Shown piece by piece: positions 51,214 to 60,923 of a stretch of DNA of 64,000 bases (positions are counted from its first letter, which is position 1; each line of letters begins with the position of its first letter). The stretch lies in assembly GCA_963826975.1 (NCBI GenBank), contig CAWGZJ010000017.1:1-64000 (forward strand), in the 5' to 3' direction. The notes beneath the pieces are model-generated. The model had not been told where the DNA came from. It did no database searches and worked only from the letters and a program-made list of their open reading frames with translations. The translations under genes were made by a program, and so were the position numbers. Origin of the DNA: Palsa-883 sp963826975 (GTDB lineage: Bacteria > Pseudomonadota > Alphaproteobacteria > Acetobacterales > Acetobacteraceae).

Positions 51214-52473
51214 CTATGGCCCGCGCTGCTTGCGGATCTGCTCGGGTGTGATCTTGCCCGGGCGGAACCCGAACTGGCTCGTCGTGTAGTTGGCGAGCGC
51301 CGCCAGTTCCTGATCCGTGTAGGCGCCGGTGAACTTGTCCATGAACATCAAGCCCTGGCTGGTCTGGATCTGCGTGCCGTGCGTGAGCACCTGCACGAGA
51401 TTGGTTCCCGCGGGGTCGCCCGCCGTGTCAGCCCCGCGCAATGCGGCCCAAGGCGACTGGCGCCCGTCGCCGTTCGGCAGATGGCAGCCTGCGCAGGCCT
51501 GCATGAACAGGCGCGAACCGAGCGTGTTGGTCGCGGCCTCCGGCGATCCAGCCTGAACGGCGGGCGGTCCGTCCGGTTGTGCCGGAACGCCGCGCAGATA
51601 GGTCGCCATGGCGTGGATGTCTTCGGTGGTCAGATAGCGCAGGCTGTACCCCACCGCCTCTGCCATCGGCCCGGACGCGGGACCGCGCCCGTCGGCATGG
51701 CCGGCAGCGAGATACTGCTCAAGCTGCGCGTCGCTCCAACTGCCCAGGCCGTGGATGCGATCGCTCGTCAGGTTGTAGGCCAGCCAACCGACCTGCTCGG
51801 CCCCGGCAAACTTCCTGCCCTGATCCAAGCCCATCATGAAGTTGCGCGGCGTGTGGCATTCGCCGCAATGGCCCAGGGCTTCCACCAGGTAGGCGCCGCG
51901 GTTCCAAGCCTCGTCTTTCGACGGATCGGGCTGCAAGGGGTGCGTTGGCACAAACAGAATATTCCAGGCACGCAACAGATAGCGCTGATCGAACGGGAAA
52001 GACAGATCATTCGCGGGCGTTACGGCGTGCACCGGCTGGAGCGTCGCGAGATAGGCACGAATTGCCAGCACGTCGTCCGTCGAAAGCAGGGCATAGGCCG
52101 TGTAGGGAAAGGCCGGATAGAGATTTTCCCCGTTTCGGCCGATGCCGCGATGCAAGGCGCGTACGAACGCCGCATCGGACCACGAACCGATGCCGGTTTC
52201 CGGATCGGGGGTGATGTTGGGGGAATAGATCGTGCCGAATGGCAACCGGAAGGCCAAGCCTCCGGCGAAGGGCTGTCCGCCGGGCACGGTGTGACAGGCC
52301 GCGCAATCGGCGGCTTTCGTCAGATAGTCGCCGCGCGCGACCAGGGCGGCGCCAGTAGGTTGGGCGGCGCTGGCGGTCACCGGCTCCTGCGCGTGCGGCC
52401 AGAAGAAGAAGGCAGCCGCTGCGATGCACCCCAGCAACACGACCCCCGCCGCAAGGACGATCCATCGCCTCAT
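51214..52473 (-). CDS. Three-haem cytochrome c subunit (alcohol dehydrogenase AdhB type)
   Basis: 419 residues with an N-terminal membrane anchor/signal (IVLAAGVVLLGCIAAAAFFF) and three c-type haem sites: CAACHTV (about residue 58), CGECHTP (about 201) and CAGCHLP (about 326). Axial Met candidates follow each domain. This is the layout of the cytochrome subunit that serves membrane alcohol dehydrogenases and IorAB-type molybdenum hydroxylases. It lies 80 bp behind the molybdenum subunit gene, so it probably passes electrons from that enzyme to ubiquinone or an oxidase in the periplasm. Confidence 0.94.
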   Translation of the reverse strand: MRRWIVLAAGVVLLGCIAAAAFFFWPHAQEPVTASAAQPTGAALVARGDYLTKAADCAACHTVPGGQPFAGGLAFRLPFGTIYSPNITPDPETGIGSWSDAAFVRALHRGIGRNGENLYPAFPYTAYALLSTDDVLAIRAYLATLQPVHAVTPANDLSFPFDQRYLLRAWNILFVPTHPLQPDPSKDEAWNRGAYLVEALGHCGECHTPRNFMMGLDQGRKFAGAEQVGWLAYNLTSDRIHGLGSWSDAQLEQYLAAGHADGRGPASGPMAEAVGYSLRYLTTEDIHAMATYLRGVPAQPDGPPAVQAGSPEAATNTLGSRLFMQACAGCHLPNGDGRQSPWAALRGADTAGDPAGTNLVQVLTHGTQIQTSQGLMFMDKFTGAYTDQELAALANYTTSQFGFRPGKITPEQIRKQRGP

Positions 52474-52552
52474 GCGCCGCTCCCACCTGCAAGGGTTGCG
52501 CTGTCGCGTGCAAGCGTTGCGTTGTCGCGGTCGCCCGCGAATTTCTCGCCGC

Positions 52553-54745
52553 TCATGCCGCGCTTAGCTGGCCGGTGCCGAGGGGCAGCCGGCGCAGCCG
52601 CTTTCCGGTCGCTGCGAAGATGGCGTTTCCCAGGGCCGGTGCCGCCGCCGCCGTGCCGGTCTCGCCGATGCCGCCGGGTTCTTCGTTGTTGCGGATCTGG
52701 TAGACCTCGATCTTCGGAGCTTCGTTCATGCGCAGGGCTCGGTAGTCGTGGAAGTTGCTTTGCTCGACGGCACCGTTGGCCAGCGTGATCTCGTTGTACA
52801 TCGCCGTGCCCAGGCCCAGGATCAGGCCGCCCTCGATCTGGGCGCGCACCGTGTTGGGATTGACGACCATGCCGCAATCGATGGCGACGACGGCGCGGTG
52901 CAGGATGATCTCGCCCGTCGGCGGGACCTCTACCTCCAGCACGCAGGACAGATAACTGCCGAAGGCGAATTGCACGCCGATGCCGCGCCCGGTTCCCGCC
53001 GGCAACTTGCCGCCCCAGCCGGATTTCTCCGCCGCCAGGTTCAGCACCGCGAGCGCACGCGGATTCTTCTGCAGCATGGCCCGGCGAAACACCACCGGAT
53101 CCTGTTTGGCCGCCGCCGCCAGCTCGTCGATGAAGCTCTCCACGACGAACAGGTTGTGGGTGGCCCCGACGCCGCGCCACCAACTGGTGTTCATGCCGTC
53201 CGGCTCGTGGCGCACGTAATCGACAAATACCGCGGATTCGTCATACGGAGTTTCCGCCGTGCATTCCACCGCGTCCCGATCGAGCCCATTCTTGAATGCG
53301 GCAGGCGCCCAGCGCGCGATAATTGACGACCCGGTGACACGTTGCGTCCTGCCAACGAGTTTGCCGCCGGCATCGAGACCGGCTGCGACACGATCGTAGT
53401 AGTAGGGGCGGTAATAGTCGTGTCGCAGATCTTCCTCGCGCGTCCAGACGAGCTTTACCGGGTAGCTCACCTGTTTCGCGATCGCGGCGGCGAGTTCGAT
53501 GCTGTCGATATCGAGCCGCCGGCCGAACGCACCGCCCATAAGCTGGTTGTTGACGATCACCTTCTCGGCCGGCAGACCGGTTGCAGCCATCACCGCCTTC
53601 TGCGCACGCACCGGCACTTGCGTTCCGACCCAGATCTCGGCGTGGTCCGGCTGGAAATGCAGCGTACAGTTCAGCGGTTCCATCGCCGAATGCGACAGGA
53701 ACGGCAATTCATACACCGCCGAAAGTTTGGTTGCGGCGGCGGCGATTGTTGCAACGGCGTCGCCTTTGCGCGTGGCCACCACGCCCGCGTTCTGTGACGC
53801 ATGGGCCATTGAGGCGACCAGCGACGCGATGGTCACTGTGCCATTGGGACCGGCGTCCCAGACCGGGTTCAGCGCCTGTAGCCCTTGCTTGGCCGCCCAC
53901 ATATGGTCACCGATCACCGCCACCGCTTCGTCGCCGGCGCGGATTACATCGTGCCCACCGGGCACGCGGATTACATCGCGTACGCCGGGCACGCGGCGTG
54001 CCGCCGCTTCGTCCATGCTGACCAGCTTGCCGCCCTTCACCGGCGTGATCGCCAGCGTGCCGATCCGCATGCCCGGCACTTTGATGTCGATGCCGAACAC
54101 GGCGGTTCCGTTAACCTTCGAGGGCGTGTCCAGCCGCTTGGCATTCGTACCGATCAGCGTGAACTGCGCAGGGTCCTTGAGCTTGACGTCCTTCGGCACG
54201 GGCAGCCTGGCGGCGTCGCTGGCCACCTCGCCGTAGCCAAGCGTGCGACCGCTGGCGTCATGATGCACCACGCCCCGCTCGACGCGGCAACTCGCCGGAT
54301 CGACGCCCCAACGGTTGGCAGCCGCTTCCACCAGCATGGTGCGCGCGACGGCGGCGGCCTCTCGCAATCGAATCCAATCCGCGCGCGTCGAGGTCGAACC
54401 GCCAGTCGCCTGATCGTAGAGTAACGGATCCATGTACTTCGCCAGATCGGGCGGGGCTGCCTGCACCTGGATCTGATCCAAGCCGACCTCCAGCTCTTCG
54501 CCCATCAGCATGGCCGAGCTTGTGTAGACGCCTTGCCCGACCTCGGCATGTGGCATGATCAGTGTGATCGCGCCACGCGGATCGATGCGCACAAAAGCGT
54601 TCGGCGCAAACTGGTCGGTGGGATCAGGGGGCGAATCGGGCGCGGCGCGAGCAAGGCTGGGAAGCCGCAGGCTGAGCATCAGCCCGCCTCCCGCCATGAT
54701 CCCGACTTTCAGCAACGACCGGCGCGACGTCGTATGATGTCCCAT
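52553..54745 (-). CDS. Molybdopterin-binding aldehyde/isoquinoline oxidoreductase large subunit (IorB-like)
   Basis: About 730 residues from the ATG at 54745, which opens a Tat signal (SRRSLLKVGIMAGGGLMLSL). Xanthine-oxidase-family features: IMPHAEVGQGVYTSSAMLM, DPLLYDQATGGSTSTRADW, SHSAMEPLNCTLHF, MGGAFGRRLDIDS (molybdopterin contact) and VAIDCGMVVNPNTVRAQIEG, GGIGETGTAAAAPALGNA with the catalytic Glu. It hydroxylates aldehydes or N-heterocycles at a molybdenum-cytosine-dinucleotide centre. It works with the 2Fe-2S subunit encoded just upstream and the cytochrome downstream; no FAD subunit is present. Confidence 0.94.
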   Translation of the reverse strand: MGHHTTSRRSLLKVGIMAGGGLMLSLRLPSLARAAPDSPPDPTDQFAPNAFVRIDPRGAITLIMPHAEVGQGVYTSSAMLMGEELEVGLDQIQVQAAPPDLAKYMDPLLYDQATGGSTSTRADWIRLREAAAVARTMLVEAAANRWGVDPASCRVERGVVHHDASGRTLGYGEVASDAARLPVPKDVKLKDPAQFTLIGTNAKRLDTPSKVNGTAVFGIDIKVPGMRIGTLAITPVKGGKLVSMDEAAARRVPGVRDVIRVPGGHDVIRAGDEAVAVIGDHMWAAKQGLQALNPVWDAGPNGTVTIASLVASMAHASQNAGVVATRKGDAVATIAAAATKLSAVYELPFLSHSAMEPLNCTLHFQPDHAEIWVGTQVPVRAQKAVMAATGLPAEKVIVNNQLMGGAFGRRLDIDSIELAAAIAKQVSYPVKLVWTREEDLRHDYYRPYYYDRVAAGLDAGGKLVGRTQRVTGSSIIARWAPAAFKNGLDRDAVECTAETPYDESAVFVDYVRHEPDGMNTSWWRGVGATHNLFVVESFIDELAAAAKQDPVVFRRAMLQKNPRALAVLNLAAEKSGWGGKLPAGTGRGIGVQFAFGSYLSCVLEVEVPPTGEIILHRAVVAIDCGMVVNPNTVRAQIEGGLILGLGTAMYNEITLANGAVEQSNFHDYRALRMNEAPKIEVYQIRNNEEPGGIGETGTAAAAPALGNAIFAATGKRLRRLPLGTGQLSAA

Positions 54746-54756
54746 GACGCGACCTT

Positions 54757-55209
54757 TCACGCGGATGCTGCGGTGTGGATGGCTTCGCGGATGCGCACAT
54801 AGGTGCCGCATCGGCAGATGTTGCCGGACATCGCGGCGTCGATGTCGGCATCTGTCGGTTTGGGCGTCTGGTCCAGCAACGCCGTCGCGGTCATGATCTG
54901 CCCGGACTGGCAGTAGCCGCACTGCGGGACCTCCTTGTCGATCCAGGCTTCCTGCACCTTGCGGCCGTTCGGCGTGCTCCCGATCGCTTCGATCGTCATC
55001 ACCGGCCGGGTGCCGACAGTACTTGCCGGCAGCAGACAGGATCGGACTGGCTGACCGTCGACATGCACGGTGCAGGCGCCACACTGGGCGATGCCGCAGC
55101 CGAACTTCGTGCCGGTCATACCCAGCACATCGCGCAGGACCCAAAGCAATGGCATGTCGCCGGGAACATCGACCTGACGGGTCTGTCCGTTGATCAGCAG
55201 GCTTATCAT
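54757..55209 (-). CDS. 2Fe-2S subunit of molybdenum hydroxylase (IorA-like)
   Basis: About 150 residues from an ATG at 55209 (12 nt after an alternative at 55221). Two [2Fe-2S] clusters: the plant-ferredoxin-type CGIAQCGACTVHVDG with a further Cys in VRSCLLP, and the helical domain VPQCGYCQSGQIMTATALL with NICRCGTYVRI. It shuttles electrons from the molybdenum centre of the IorB-like subunit, whose start is 12 bp downstream of its stop, so the two are co-translated. It has no signal peptide and would be exported with the Tat-tagged large subunit. Confidence 0.95.
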   Translation of the reverse strand: MISLLINGQTRQVDVPGDMPLLWVLRDVLGMTGTKFGCGIAQCGACTVHVDGQPVRSCLLPASTVGTRPVMTIEAIGSTPNGRKVQEAWIDKEVPQCGYCQSGQIMTATALLDQTPKPTDADIDAAMSGNICRCGTYVRIREAIHTAASA

Positions 55210-55239
55210 GGCTCTCCCCATTGCTGGACGGGCGAAGTG

Positions 55240-55920
55240 CTAGCGCGCGGCTTCGATGATCAGGGATGCGACCTCTTGGGGACGCGACAGCATGACGGCG
55301 TGACTTGCAGCAATAGATATCGTGTGGGCGTTGATCTTTACAGCCATCGTCCGTTCCAAATTTTGGGGGATGGCACGATCATTCGTCGCTACGATGTGCC
55401 AGGAAGGCTTGGTCTTCCACGCAGCGCTCGCCACGGCCCCGCCAAGGACCATTCCGGACGTGGGGGCCTGCACCGCGAACAGTGTGTTCTTCTCGGCATC
55501 AGATAGGTCTTGGGCGAAGTTCTCCAACACTCCCGCCCGGGTCAATTTCAAGAAACCGTTCGCGCCGGGCCTGATCTCGGAAGCCAGCGGCGCCGGCGGA
55601 GCGCTGCTGGCAAGCGAGCCGACGGTCTCGCCGATATCGGGCGCGAAAGCGGTAACGTAGACCAGGCCGACAACTTTGGGGTCCACCCCGGCCTGGGTGA
55701 TGACCACCCCACCATACGAATGACCGACAAGCAGTATCGGTCCGTCTTCCAGGGCAATCGCCCGCTTCACGGTCGCGACATCGTCATCCAGAGACGTGAG
55801 CGGCAGTTGAACCGCCGTTGCATTCAGTCGTTCGGCCTGGAGCAGTGGGATGACCCTCGACCAGCTTGATCCATCGGCCCATGCCCCATGGACGAGTAAG
55901 ATGTTGGGTGTGCCGTTCAC
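55240..55920 (-). CDS. Alpha/beta hydrolase
   Basis: 226 residues. Fold landmarks: oxyanion strand ILLVHGAWADGSSWSRVIPL, nucleophile elbow ILLVGHSYGGVVITQ (Ser), a family loop VTAFAPDIGETVGSLASSAP, then AWKTKPSWHIVATNDRAIPQ with the catalytic acid and ASHAVMLSRPQEVASLII with the His. This is the EstC-like esterase group widespread in soil bacteria. It lies just upstream of the IorA-like gene on the same strand (18-30 bp gap), so it may be part of that oxidation cluster. A shattered paralogue lies at 49023. Confidence 0.93.
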   Translation of the reverse strand: MNGTPNILLVHGAWADGSSWSRVIPLLQAERLNATAVQLPLTSLDDDVATVKRAIALEDGPILLVGHSYGGVVITQAGVDPKVVGLVYVTAFAPDIGETVGSLASSAPPAPLASEIRPGANGFLKLTRAGVLENFAQDLSDAEKNTLFAVQAPTSGMVLGGAVASAAWKTKPSWHIVATNDRAIPQNLERTMAVKINAHTISIAASHAVMLSRPQEVASLIIEAAR

Positions 55921-56187
55921 GCTATATCTCCTTGGCTTAAGATATTGCGGCCACGCTCAATCATCTTGGTTGAGCACGGTGCCCAGCAGTAAGGTGTGGG
56001 GCCGATCGCTTTGGGTCTTGTCGGTTCCGGCTGTGTTTGGACATTGCAAGGCTTGCCGACAGAAGCTCGGCTCAAAATATCCGATTCTGTTCCGTAATGT
56101 GGTAGCCTCTCGAAGCCAATGACATCAAGTCATAGTTGGTCCTGACACGTAATGTGCCCGAATGATCAACTCATCGGTGCTGCCCCC
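55921..56187. other. Intergenic, likely hydrolase promoter
   Basis: AT-richer DNA upstream of the minus-strand hydrolase gene. No gene or operator recognised. Together with repeat C and the 56274-56367 stretch it separates the oxidase cluster from the efflux operon. Confidence 0.4.
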
Positions 56188-56273
56188 CGTCATGCCGGCG
56201 CAGGCCGGTATCCACGACTTGCCTTCGTTGCACCAAAGAAAGTCGTGGATACCGGCCTTCGCCGGCATGACGG
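56188..56273. repeat. Dispersed palindromic repeat C, copy 2
   Basis: CGTCATGCCGGCGCAGGCCG and CCTTCGCCGGCATGACG around ATCCACGACTTGCCTTCGTT and AAAGTCGTGGAT. Same orientation as 60471, with a single loop change (CACC for CAGC). Confidence 0.93.
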
Positions 56274-56367
56274 GGGGTAGCGGCCCGTGCGTCAATGTTC
56301 AGGGCCGCTCGTATAAGACAACATCGCTCCGAACCAACTCCCTCACAGCCACCACACCGGCCCGATA

Positions 56368-57264
56368 TCAGTTGCCGGCCGCGCTGCCCGACCGGACCGC
56401 GACCGTCGCCGTCCGGCCCACCACGAGTTGGACGTCCGCCGGCACCGCGTCCAGCTTCACGCGCACCGGCACGCGCTGTGCCAGACGCACCCAGTTGAAT
56501 GTTGGATTGATGTTGGCCAGCAGGTCCGAACTATCGGACCGCTCGCGGTCGGCGATGCCCGCGGCGATACTTTCGACGTGCCCGGTCAGCATGTGCGGCT
56601 CTCCCATCAACTGCACCCGGACCGGGTCGCCGATGTGGATCCGCGGCAGCTTGGTCTCCTCGAAATAGCCTTCAACCCGCAGCGTCGCGCTGTCGACCAG
56701 CGCCATCACGCCCTTGCCGGTGGTCACGTAGTCGCCAGGCTCCAGGTTGACATTCGTGACCGTGCCGTCCACCGGGCTGCTCACCGCCGAGCGCTTCAGA
56801 TTGAGCTCCGCGACCCCCCGATCGGCCACCGCCTGGCGATACGCCGCGGCCGCCGCCTCGGCCTTGGCAACGCGCTGCTCCTGCGTCTCGCGTGAGACGG
56901 ACAACTCGTTCAGTTTCTCGGTTCGTGCCGCCTCGCGCACCGTCTCGTCAAACTGCGCCTTGAGGTTGGCGGCCGCCGCGTCCGCCTGCTCCAGTGCAAG
57001 CTGGAAACGATCGGGATCGATCCGGAACAGCACATCGCCGCGCTTGACCGATTGGTTGTCATGCACCCGCACGTCAGCGACCAGCCCCGACACATCCGGG
57101 GCAATCGTTACCACATCCGCGCGCACGCGGCCGTCGCGGGTCCAAGGGGCATCCTGGTAATAGGTCCACAGACTGTGCCCGGCGATGATGGCCGCGGCAA
57201 CGATCAGCAGTGTTAGCGCGCCGGGCCCGGAGGCGCGGGCGAACCGGCGGAGCGCAGACATCAT
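56368..57264 (-). CDS. HlyD-family periplasmic adaptor of an aromatic/drug efflux system (AaeA/EmrA-like)
   Basis: 298 residues from an ATG at 57264 that overlaps the preceding stop (ATGA). One membrane helix (GALTLLIVAAAIIAGHSLWT), then the biotinyl-lipoyl half-motif RADVVTIAPDVSGLVADVRV, HDNQSVKRGDVLFRIDPDRF, a coiled coil of two helices (about residues 75-160), the second lipoyl half AVSSPVDGTVTNVNLEPGDY, and the beta-barrel (RVEGYFEETKLPRIHIGDPV). It joins the FUSC-type transporter encoded upstream to an outer-membrane channel, not found in this window. Confidence 0.93.
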   Translation of the reverse strand: MMSALRRFARASGPGALTLLIVAAAIIAGHSLWTYYQDAPWTRDGRVRADVVTIAPDVSGLVADVRVHDNQSVKRGDVLFRIDPDRFQLALEQADAAAANLKAQFDETVREAARTEKLNELSVSRETQEQRVAKAEAAAAAYRQAVADRGVAELNLKRSAVSSPVDGTVTNVNLEPGDYVTTGKGVMALVDSATLRVEGYFEETKLPRIHIGDPVRVQLMGEPHMLTGHVESIAAGIADRERSDSSDLLANINPTFNWVRLAQRVPVRVKLDAVPADVQLVVGRTATVAVRSGSAAGN

Positions 57265-59559
57265 GGCGCGATCCAATGCGGCACGACGGCGACGACCACC
57301 GCCAGGATGATGACCAGCAATGACAGGTCCACAAGCGGCCGATGCCACACCAGCCGGTAGAAGCCGATGCGGACGAGAACGGCGCGCAGCACAGCGGTGA
57401 GCAACAGCGCGACCAGACCCCAAACCAGCAGCGCGGGAACGAACACGCCATAGACTTCGAACTCACCGATCATGTGGCCTGCCTCGTACAGGGTCCCCGC
57501 GGGCATGACATCGGCGAGTGGCGCATCGGCGGTCGGGGCCGCCAGCCGGTAGGGTTCCGCACCGGCGAACAGGGCGAGACGGATGCCCGCCAGTTGCGGC
57601 AGCAGATGCCGGCCCAGCGCACCGGGCACCGCAATGGCGGCGTCGAGCGCACGATCGATCTGGTGCAGCAAGGAGGGCGGTGGTGGCCGCACATGGCCCA
57701 GCGCCGCCTGCACGGCAAATTGCGTCGCACTGCCGAACAGCACCTCATCCACCGCGGCGCGCACCGGCGGGGGCAGCGCCTCGTGGTCGCGTTGCATTTC
57801 GACCATGTTGACCCCGACACGAAGGTCCTTCAGTGCGTCCGCGGCGGCCAGGTCGTTGCCGATGCCGGCCGCCGCCAGGCGCGGCACCAGCAGCCCAACG
57901 CGATCCAGCAGCAGCCCAATCAGGACGCTCCGTTCCCGTGGCAGGCGGCTGCGCGGGATTGCCGCCAGCTCCCGCCAGCCGGCACGCAGCAGTCGGCGCG
58001 CACTCCATTCGGCCCCCACCGAACGGATCAGCGCGGTCATGACCGCGGCACTTGCCACGCCGAGCAGGACCGACAGACCGCCGTCGGCATAGCTCACAAA
58101 ATCGGCGGCATAGGCGCCTTGCAGGCTGAGCAAAGTGGCGGTGATAAATCCGAGCGAAGAGCCGAGCGCCTGTGTGGCCGGCATCGCGCTCAGCAGGCCG
58201 ACCGGCACGAAGAATGCGCCCAGCGCAAGGGTCAGCGTCTCGAAGTCGTGCGCCATCGGCAGAATGCCGAACAGGCCGATGCCGACCGCCACGACTGCCA
58301 ACGACGCGCCGATCACGAACCGCCACAAGACCGGTGCGGGATCATCGAGCGAGGCGAACAGGGTGCATGCAACCGCCGCCAATTCGGCCATGCCGCCGCC
58401 GGCCTGCCAGCCGCTCTCGATCCAGAACGCGCAGAGCACCAGGATCGTCACGACTGCCGCAAACGCCGAGAACAACGCCATTCCGCGGTCCAGATGCAGC
58501 AGTTCCGGTCCATCGGTGCGCACGGCGAGCGGGGTAATAAGCGCCCCGCCGCCCGCTTCGATGTGCCGGCGCAGATCCCGCATGTCCTGGCGCACATCGA
58601 TCAGTTCGCGCAGCCGCAGCAGCAGGCTGCCGCGCATCACCCCGTTCCACCCGGCGCGCGGATCGGTCTCTTCCTCCAGGCCCGCAATCGCCGCTCGCAG
58701 CCGGTCGGCCTCGCTGCGCGGCGGGGGTGCGCCAGCGCGAACCCACACGCGCATCTCTGCCAACAGCCGCTCCAGCGCCGGCGTCACGCCTTCCGCGGCG
58801 CGCAACGCCCGTATCCGGTCGGCGATCGAGGACAGCAGCGGCAGCAGCAGCACCATTCGCCGCTGCACCTCGCCCACCCACCGCGTGGCGGCCTGCAGCT
58901 TGGAGGTGTCGTAGGCGAGGTGGGTGGTAAGCATGCGCAGTTCCACCGCATCGGCTGCGAGCTGGTTGCGCGCTTCCCGGCCGATCGTGTCGTCCGCGCT
59001 GCCGAGCGCTTCCTCGGCCCATGCGCTGGCGTTGACGACCCAGCCCAGGATGCGCGCACTCAGCATCGGCCCGAGTGGGCGGGGGAACACGACGGACCCC
59101 ACGACGGTCACGCAGATGATGCCGAGCGAGACCTCCTCGGCCCGCGCCAAGGCGATGTCCCACATCTGATCGGGGGTCGAGACGGACGGGAAACCGATCA
59201 GGGCGGCGGTGTAGCCGGCCAGCATGAACACGTAGCTGCGCGGCGTGCGGTCGAGCAGCGCCAGATACAGGCACAGCGCGGTCCACAGCGCCAGCGCGGT
59301 GCAGAGCAATTCGGGCTGGTTGACCAGGTTCGGCACGAGTACCTACCGTTGCCGTGGCGCCAATGAACGTGCCGGTCAGGCGGAACAGCGCTTTGGAACG
59401 CAGCGAGCCCGTCAGCGGCTGCGCGACGATGTAGACCGTCGCCATCGCCCAGTATGGCCGGTCCAGGCCGATGGCCATGGCGATGTACAGCGCGAGCATC
59501 GCGGCGGCGAAGGTCTTCACCGCGAACAGCCATTCATTGATCCCGGGCCACCGGTTCAT
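57261..59559 (-). pseudogene. FUSC-family transporter fused to DUF1656, frameshifted near the N-terminus
   Basis: The N-terminal frame from 59559 gives INEWLFAVKTFAAAMLALYI, ALFRLTGTFIGATATV. The family continuation VPNLVNQPELLCTALALWTA, PRSYVFMLAGYTAALIGFPS is in another frame from about 59345; one extra G in GTAGGTACTCGTG explains it. The rest is a complete FUSC protein with a cytosolic middle and second membrane half (LHLDRGMALFSAFAAVVTIL). The last about 70 residues (MIGEFEVYGVFVPALLVWGL, YRLVWHRPLVDLSLLVIILA) are a DUF1656 domain, normally a separate small gene; here it is in frame, so a true fusion. Likely exports aromatic acids or fusaric-acid-like compounds. Confidence 0.86.
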
Positions 59560-59688
59560 CGCTCAGGCGTCCTTCTGCTCGCTCGGCGACTACCCGCTCC
59601 AGCGCCCGAAGCTGTCTTTGGCCATGCGCCGCCCGGTGGTCAAGAAGTGGTCAAGAAGGCGCGCAGGATGGCTCGCCGGCCGAGCCCA

Positions 59689-60306
59689 TCAGGCCGCCAG
59701 GTTGCTGCCCAATTCGCTGGCCAATTCGCTGGCCAACTCGCTGGCCAGGTCATTGCCATGCTCGCGGCGCCACCCAAGCGGGGTGCTGCCGGTCACCCGC
59801 CGGAACTGCCGCGACAAGTGCGCCTGGTCGCAAAAGCCGCAGGCCAGCGCGATTTGGCTGAGCGGCTGGCCGGTCGAGAGCATCAGCATTCGAGCCCGTT
59901 GCACCCGCAGGCGCGCGAGAAGCTGGTAAAGCGACGTCCCGAAACTGCGCCGGAAGGCCACCGAAAAATAGCTGGCGCTCAGGCGGCTGAGCGCAGCCAG
60001 GTCGGCGACCCTGATCGGGCCGTCGAGATGGGCCTCGATATGGGCACGTACGCGGCGAACCTGCCACGGCGCCAGGCCGCTGCGTGCGGCGGGCGGCGTT
60101 CGGCGCGGCTGTGCGCGACCGCCAGGCACGATCCTGTCCCGCAGCAATGCCGACGCCTGCGCGAGACAACAACGCGCGGCGTCCCGGTCGAATTCCAGGG
60201 CGTTGTTGGCGTCGTCCAGAAGCTTGCTGAGCGTGCGCCCCAGCCGGCCGAGATCGACAGCCTCCGGCGCATAGACGGCCTGATCAAGGCTGGATGGATA
60301 AAACAT
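59689..60306 (-). CDS. AraC-family transcriptional regulator (short form)
   Basis: 205 residues: a short N-terminal region (FDRDAARCCLAQASALLRDR) and a C-terminal AraC domain with both HTH motifs (IRVADLAALSRLSASYFSVA, FRRSFGTSLYQLL; LSQIALACGFCDQAHLSRQF, RRVTGSTPLGWRRE). No classical sensor domain. It lies just upstream of the FUSC-HlyD genes on the same strand and is the likely regulator of that operon. The C-terminal tail ASELASELASELGSNLAA is coded by a 12-bp repeat and is probably not functional. Confidence 0.9.
   Translation of the reverse strand: MFYPSSLDQAVYAPEAVDLGRLGRTLSKLLDDANNALEFDRDAARCCLAQASALLRDRIVPGGRAQPRRTPPAARSGLAPWQVRRVRAHIEAHLDGPIRVADLAALSRLSASYFSVAFRRSFGTSLYQLLARLRVQRARMLMLSTGQPLSQIALACGFCDQAHLSRQFRRVTGSTPLGWRREHGNDLASELASELASELGSNLAA
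59711..59746. repeat. 12-bp tandem repeat in the AraC gene 3' end
   Basis: AATTCGCTGGCC twice, then AACTCGCTGGCC; encodes the LASE repeats on the minus strand. Confidence 0.88.
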
Positions 60307-60470
60307 CGCGGGCTCCCCTTCCCTGCTCGCCGACAGACCGGTTCATTCGAGGTCCGCCACGCGCCGGATCATGCGCTGCACCGAGGGTGCTGCGTGCGTT
60401 AAGGGTTGCGAAGTTTTGCTGCGACACACGGGCCGCTACCCCCGTCATGCCGGCCCCCGGGTCAAGCGCC
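60307..60470. other. Intergenic, regulator promoter region
   Basis: Upstream of the minus-strand AraC gene. It contains a half copy of repeat C (CGTCATGCCGGCCCCCGGGT at 60443) next to the full copy. No gene recognised. Confidence 0.45.
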
Positions 60471-60556
60471 CGTCATGCCGGCGCAGGCCGGTATCCACGA
60501 CTTGCCTTCGTTGCAGCAAAGAAAGTCGTGGATACCGGCCTGCGCCGGCATGACGG
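60471..60556. repeat. Dispersed palindromic repeat C, copy 3
   Basis: CGTCATGCCGGCGCAGGCCG and CCTGCGCCGGCATGACG with inner ATCCACGACTT/AAGTCGTGGAT; nearly identical to 56188 and the exact reverse of 51066 across the loop. Confidence 0.93.
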
Positions 60557-60662
60557 AGGGTAGCACCGAAGGGTCGATCATTCGGGCGCATGGTATTAGT
60601 CGGGTAGCCTAACGGAAATTCCTCTCTCGATATGCCCAGTTGGATACCCTCGCGCTGCCGCC

Positions 60663-60923
60663 TCAAATGCCGGCGGTGCCGCTTGGAGCGACCTTGCAGC
60701 GCCCGTGCGGTGGCACGGAGATTGTGCCAATTCTGCCGGCATTTACCGGATCAGGGAAATTTATGGTTGGACGCCCATCGACAACATCACCCAACACATC
60801 AACCGACGCAGCGTCATACAGTTGGGTGCCTCCATCGCAGGTGACAGAGAGAGTGGCTGCCGACTTTCCGCCGCCGCAGGCAGCGAGCGGCAGCAGGATG
60901 GCGAACCAGGCCAGTCGATGCAT
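60663..60923 (-). CDS. Small secreted lipoprotein, conserved hypothetical
   Basis: 86 residues. A lipoprotein signal (LAWFAILLPLAACGGGK, lipobox LAAC) precedes a short beta-rich domain (TLSVTCDGGTQLYDAASVDV, LGDVVDGRPTINFPDPVNAG, RIGTISVPPHGRCKV) with two cysteines that may form a disulfide. Similar short lipoproteins with the VLGD-x3-GRPT pattern occur in related bacteria without known role. GGAGGA lies 6 nt before the ATG. It should be membrane-anchored in the periplasm. Confidence 0.8.
   Translation of the reverse strand: MHRLAWFAILLPLAACGGGKSAATLSVTCDGGTQLYDAASVDVLGDVVDGRPTINFPDPVNAGRIGTISVPPHGRCKVAPSGTAGI

Noticed and set aside
57342..59366. A 674-codon plus-strand frame opposite the FUSC gene
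   Set aside because: It is antisense shadow of the FUSC protein, with Arg/Gln/His-rich low-complexity sequence and no domain.
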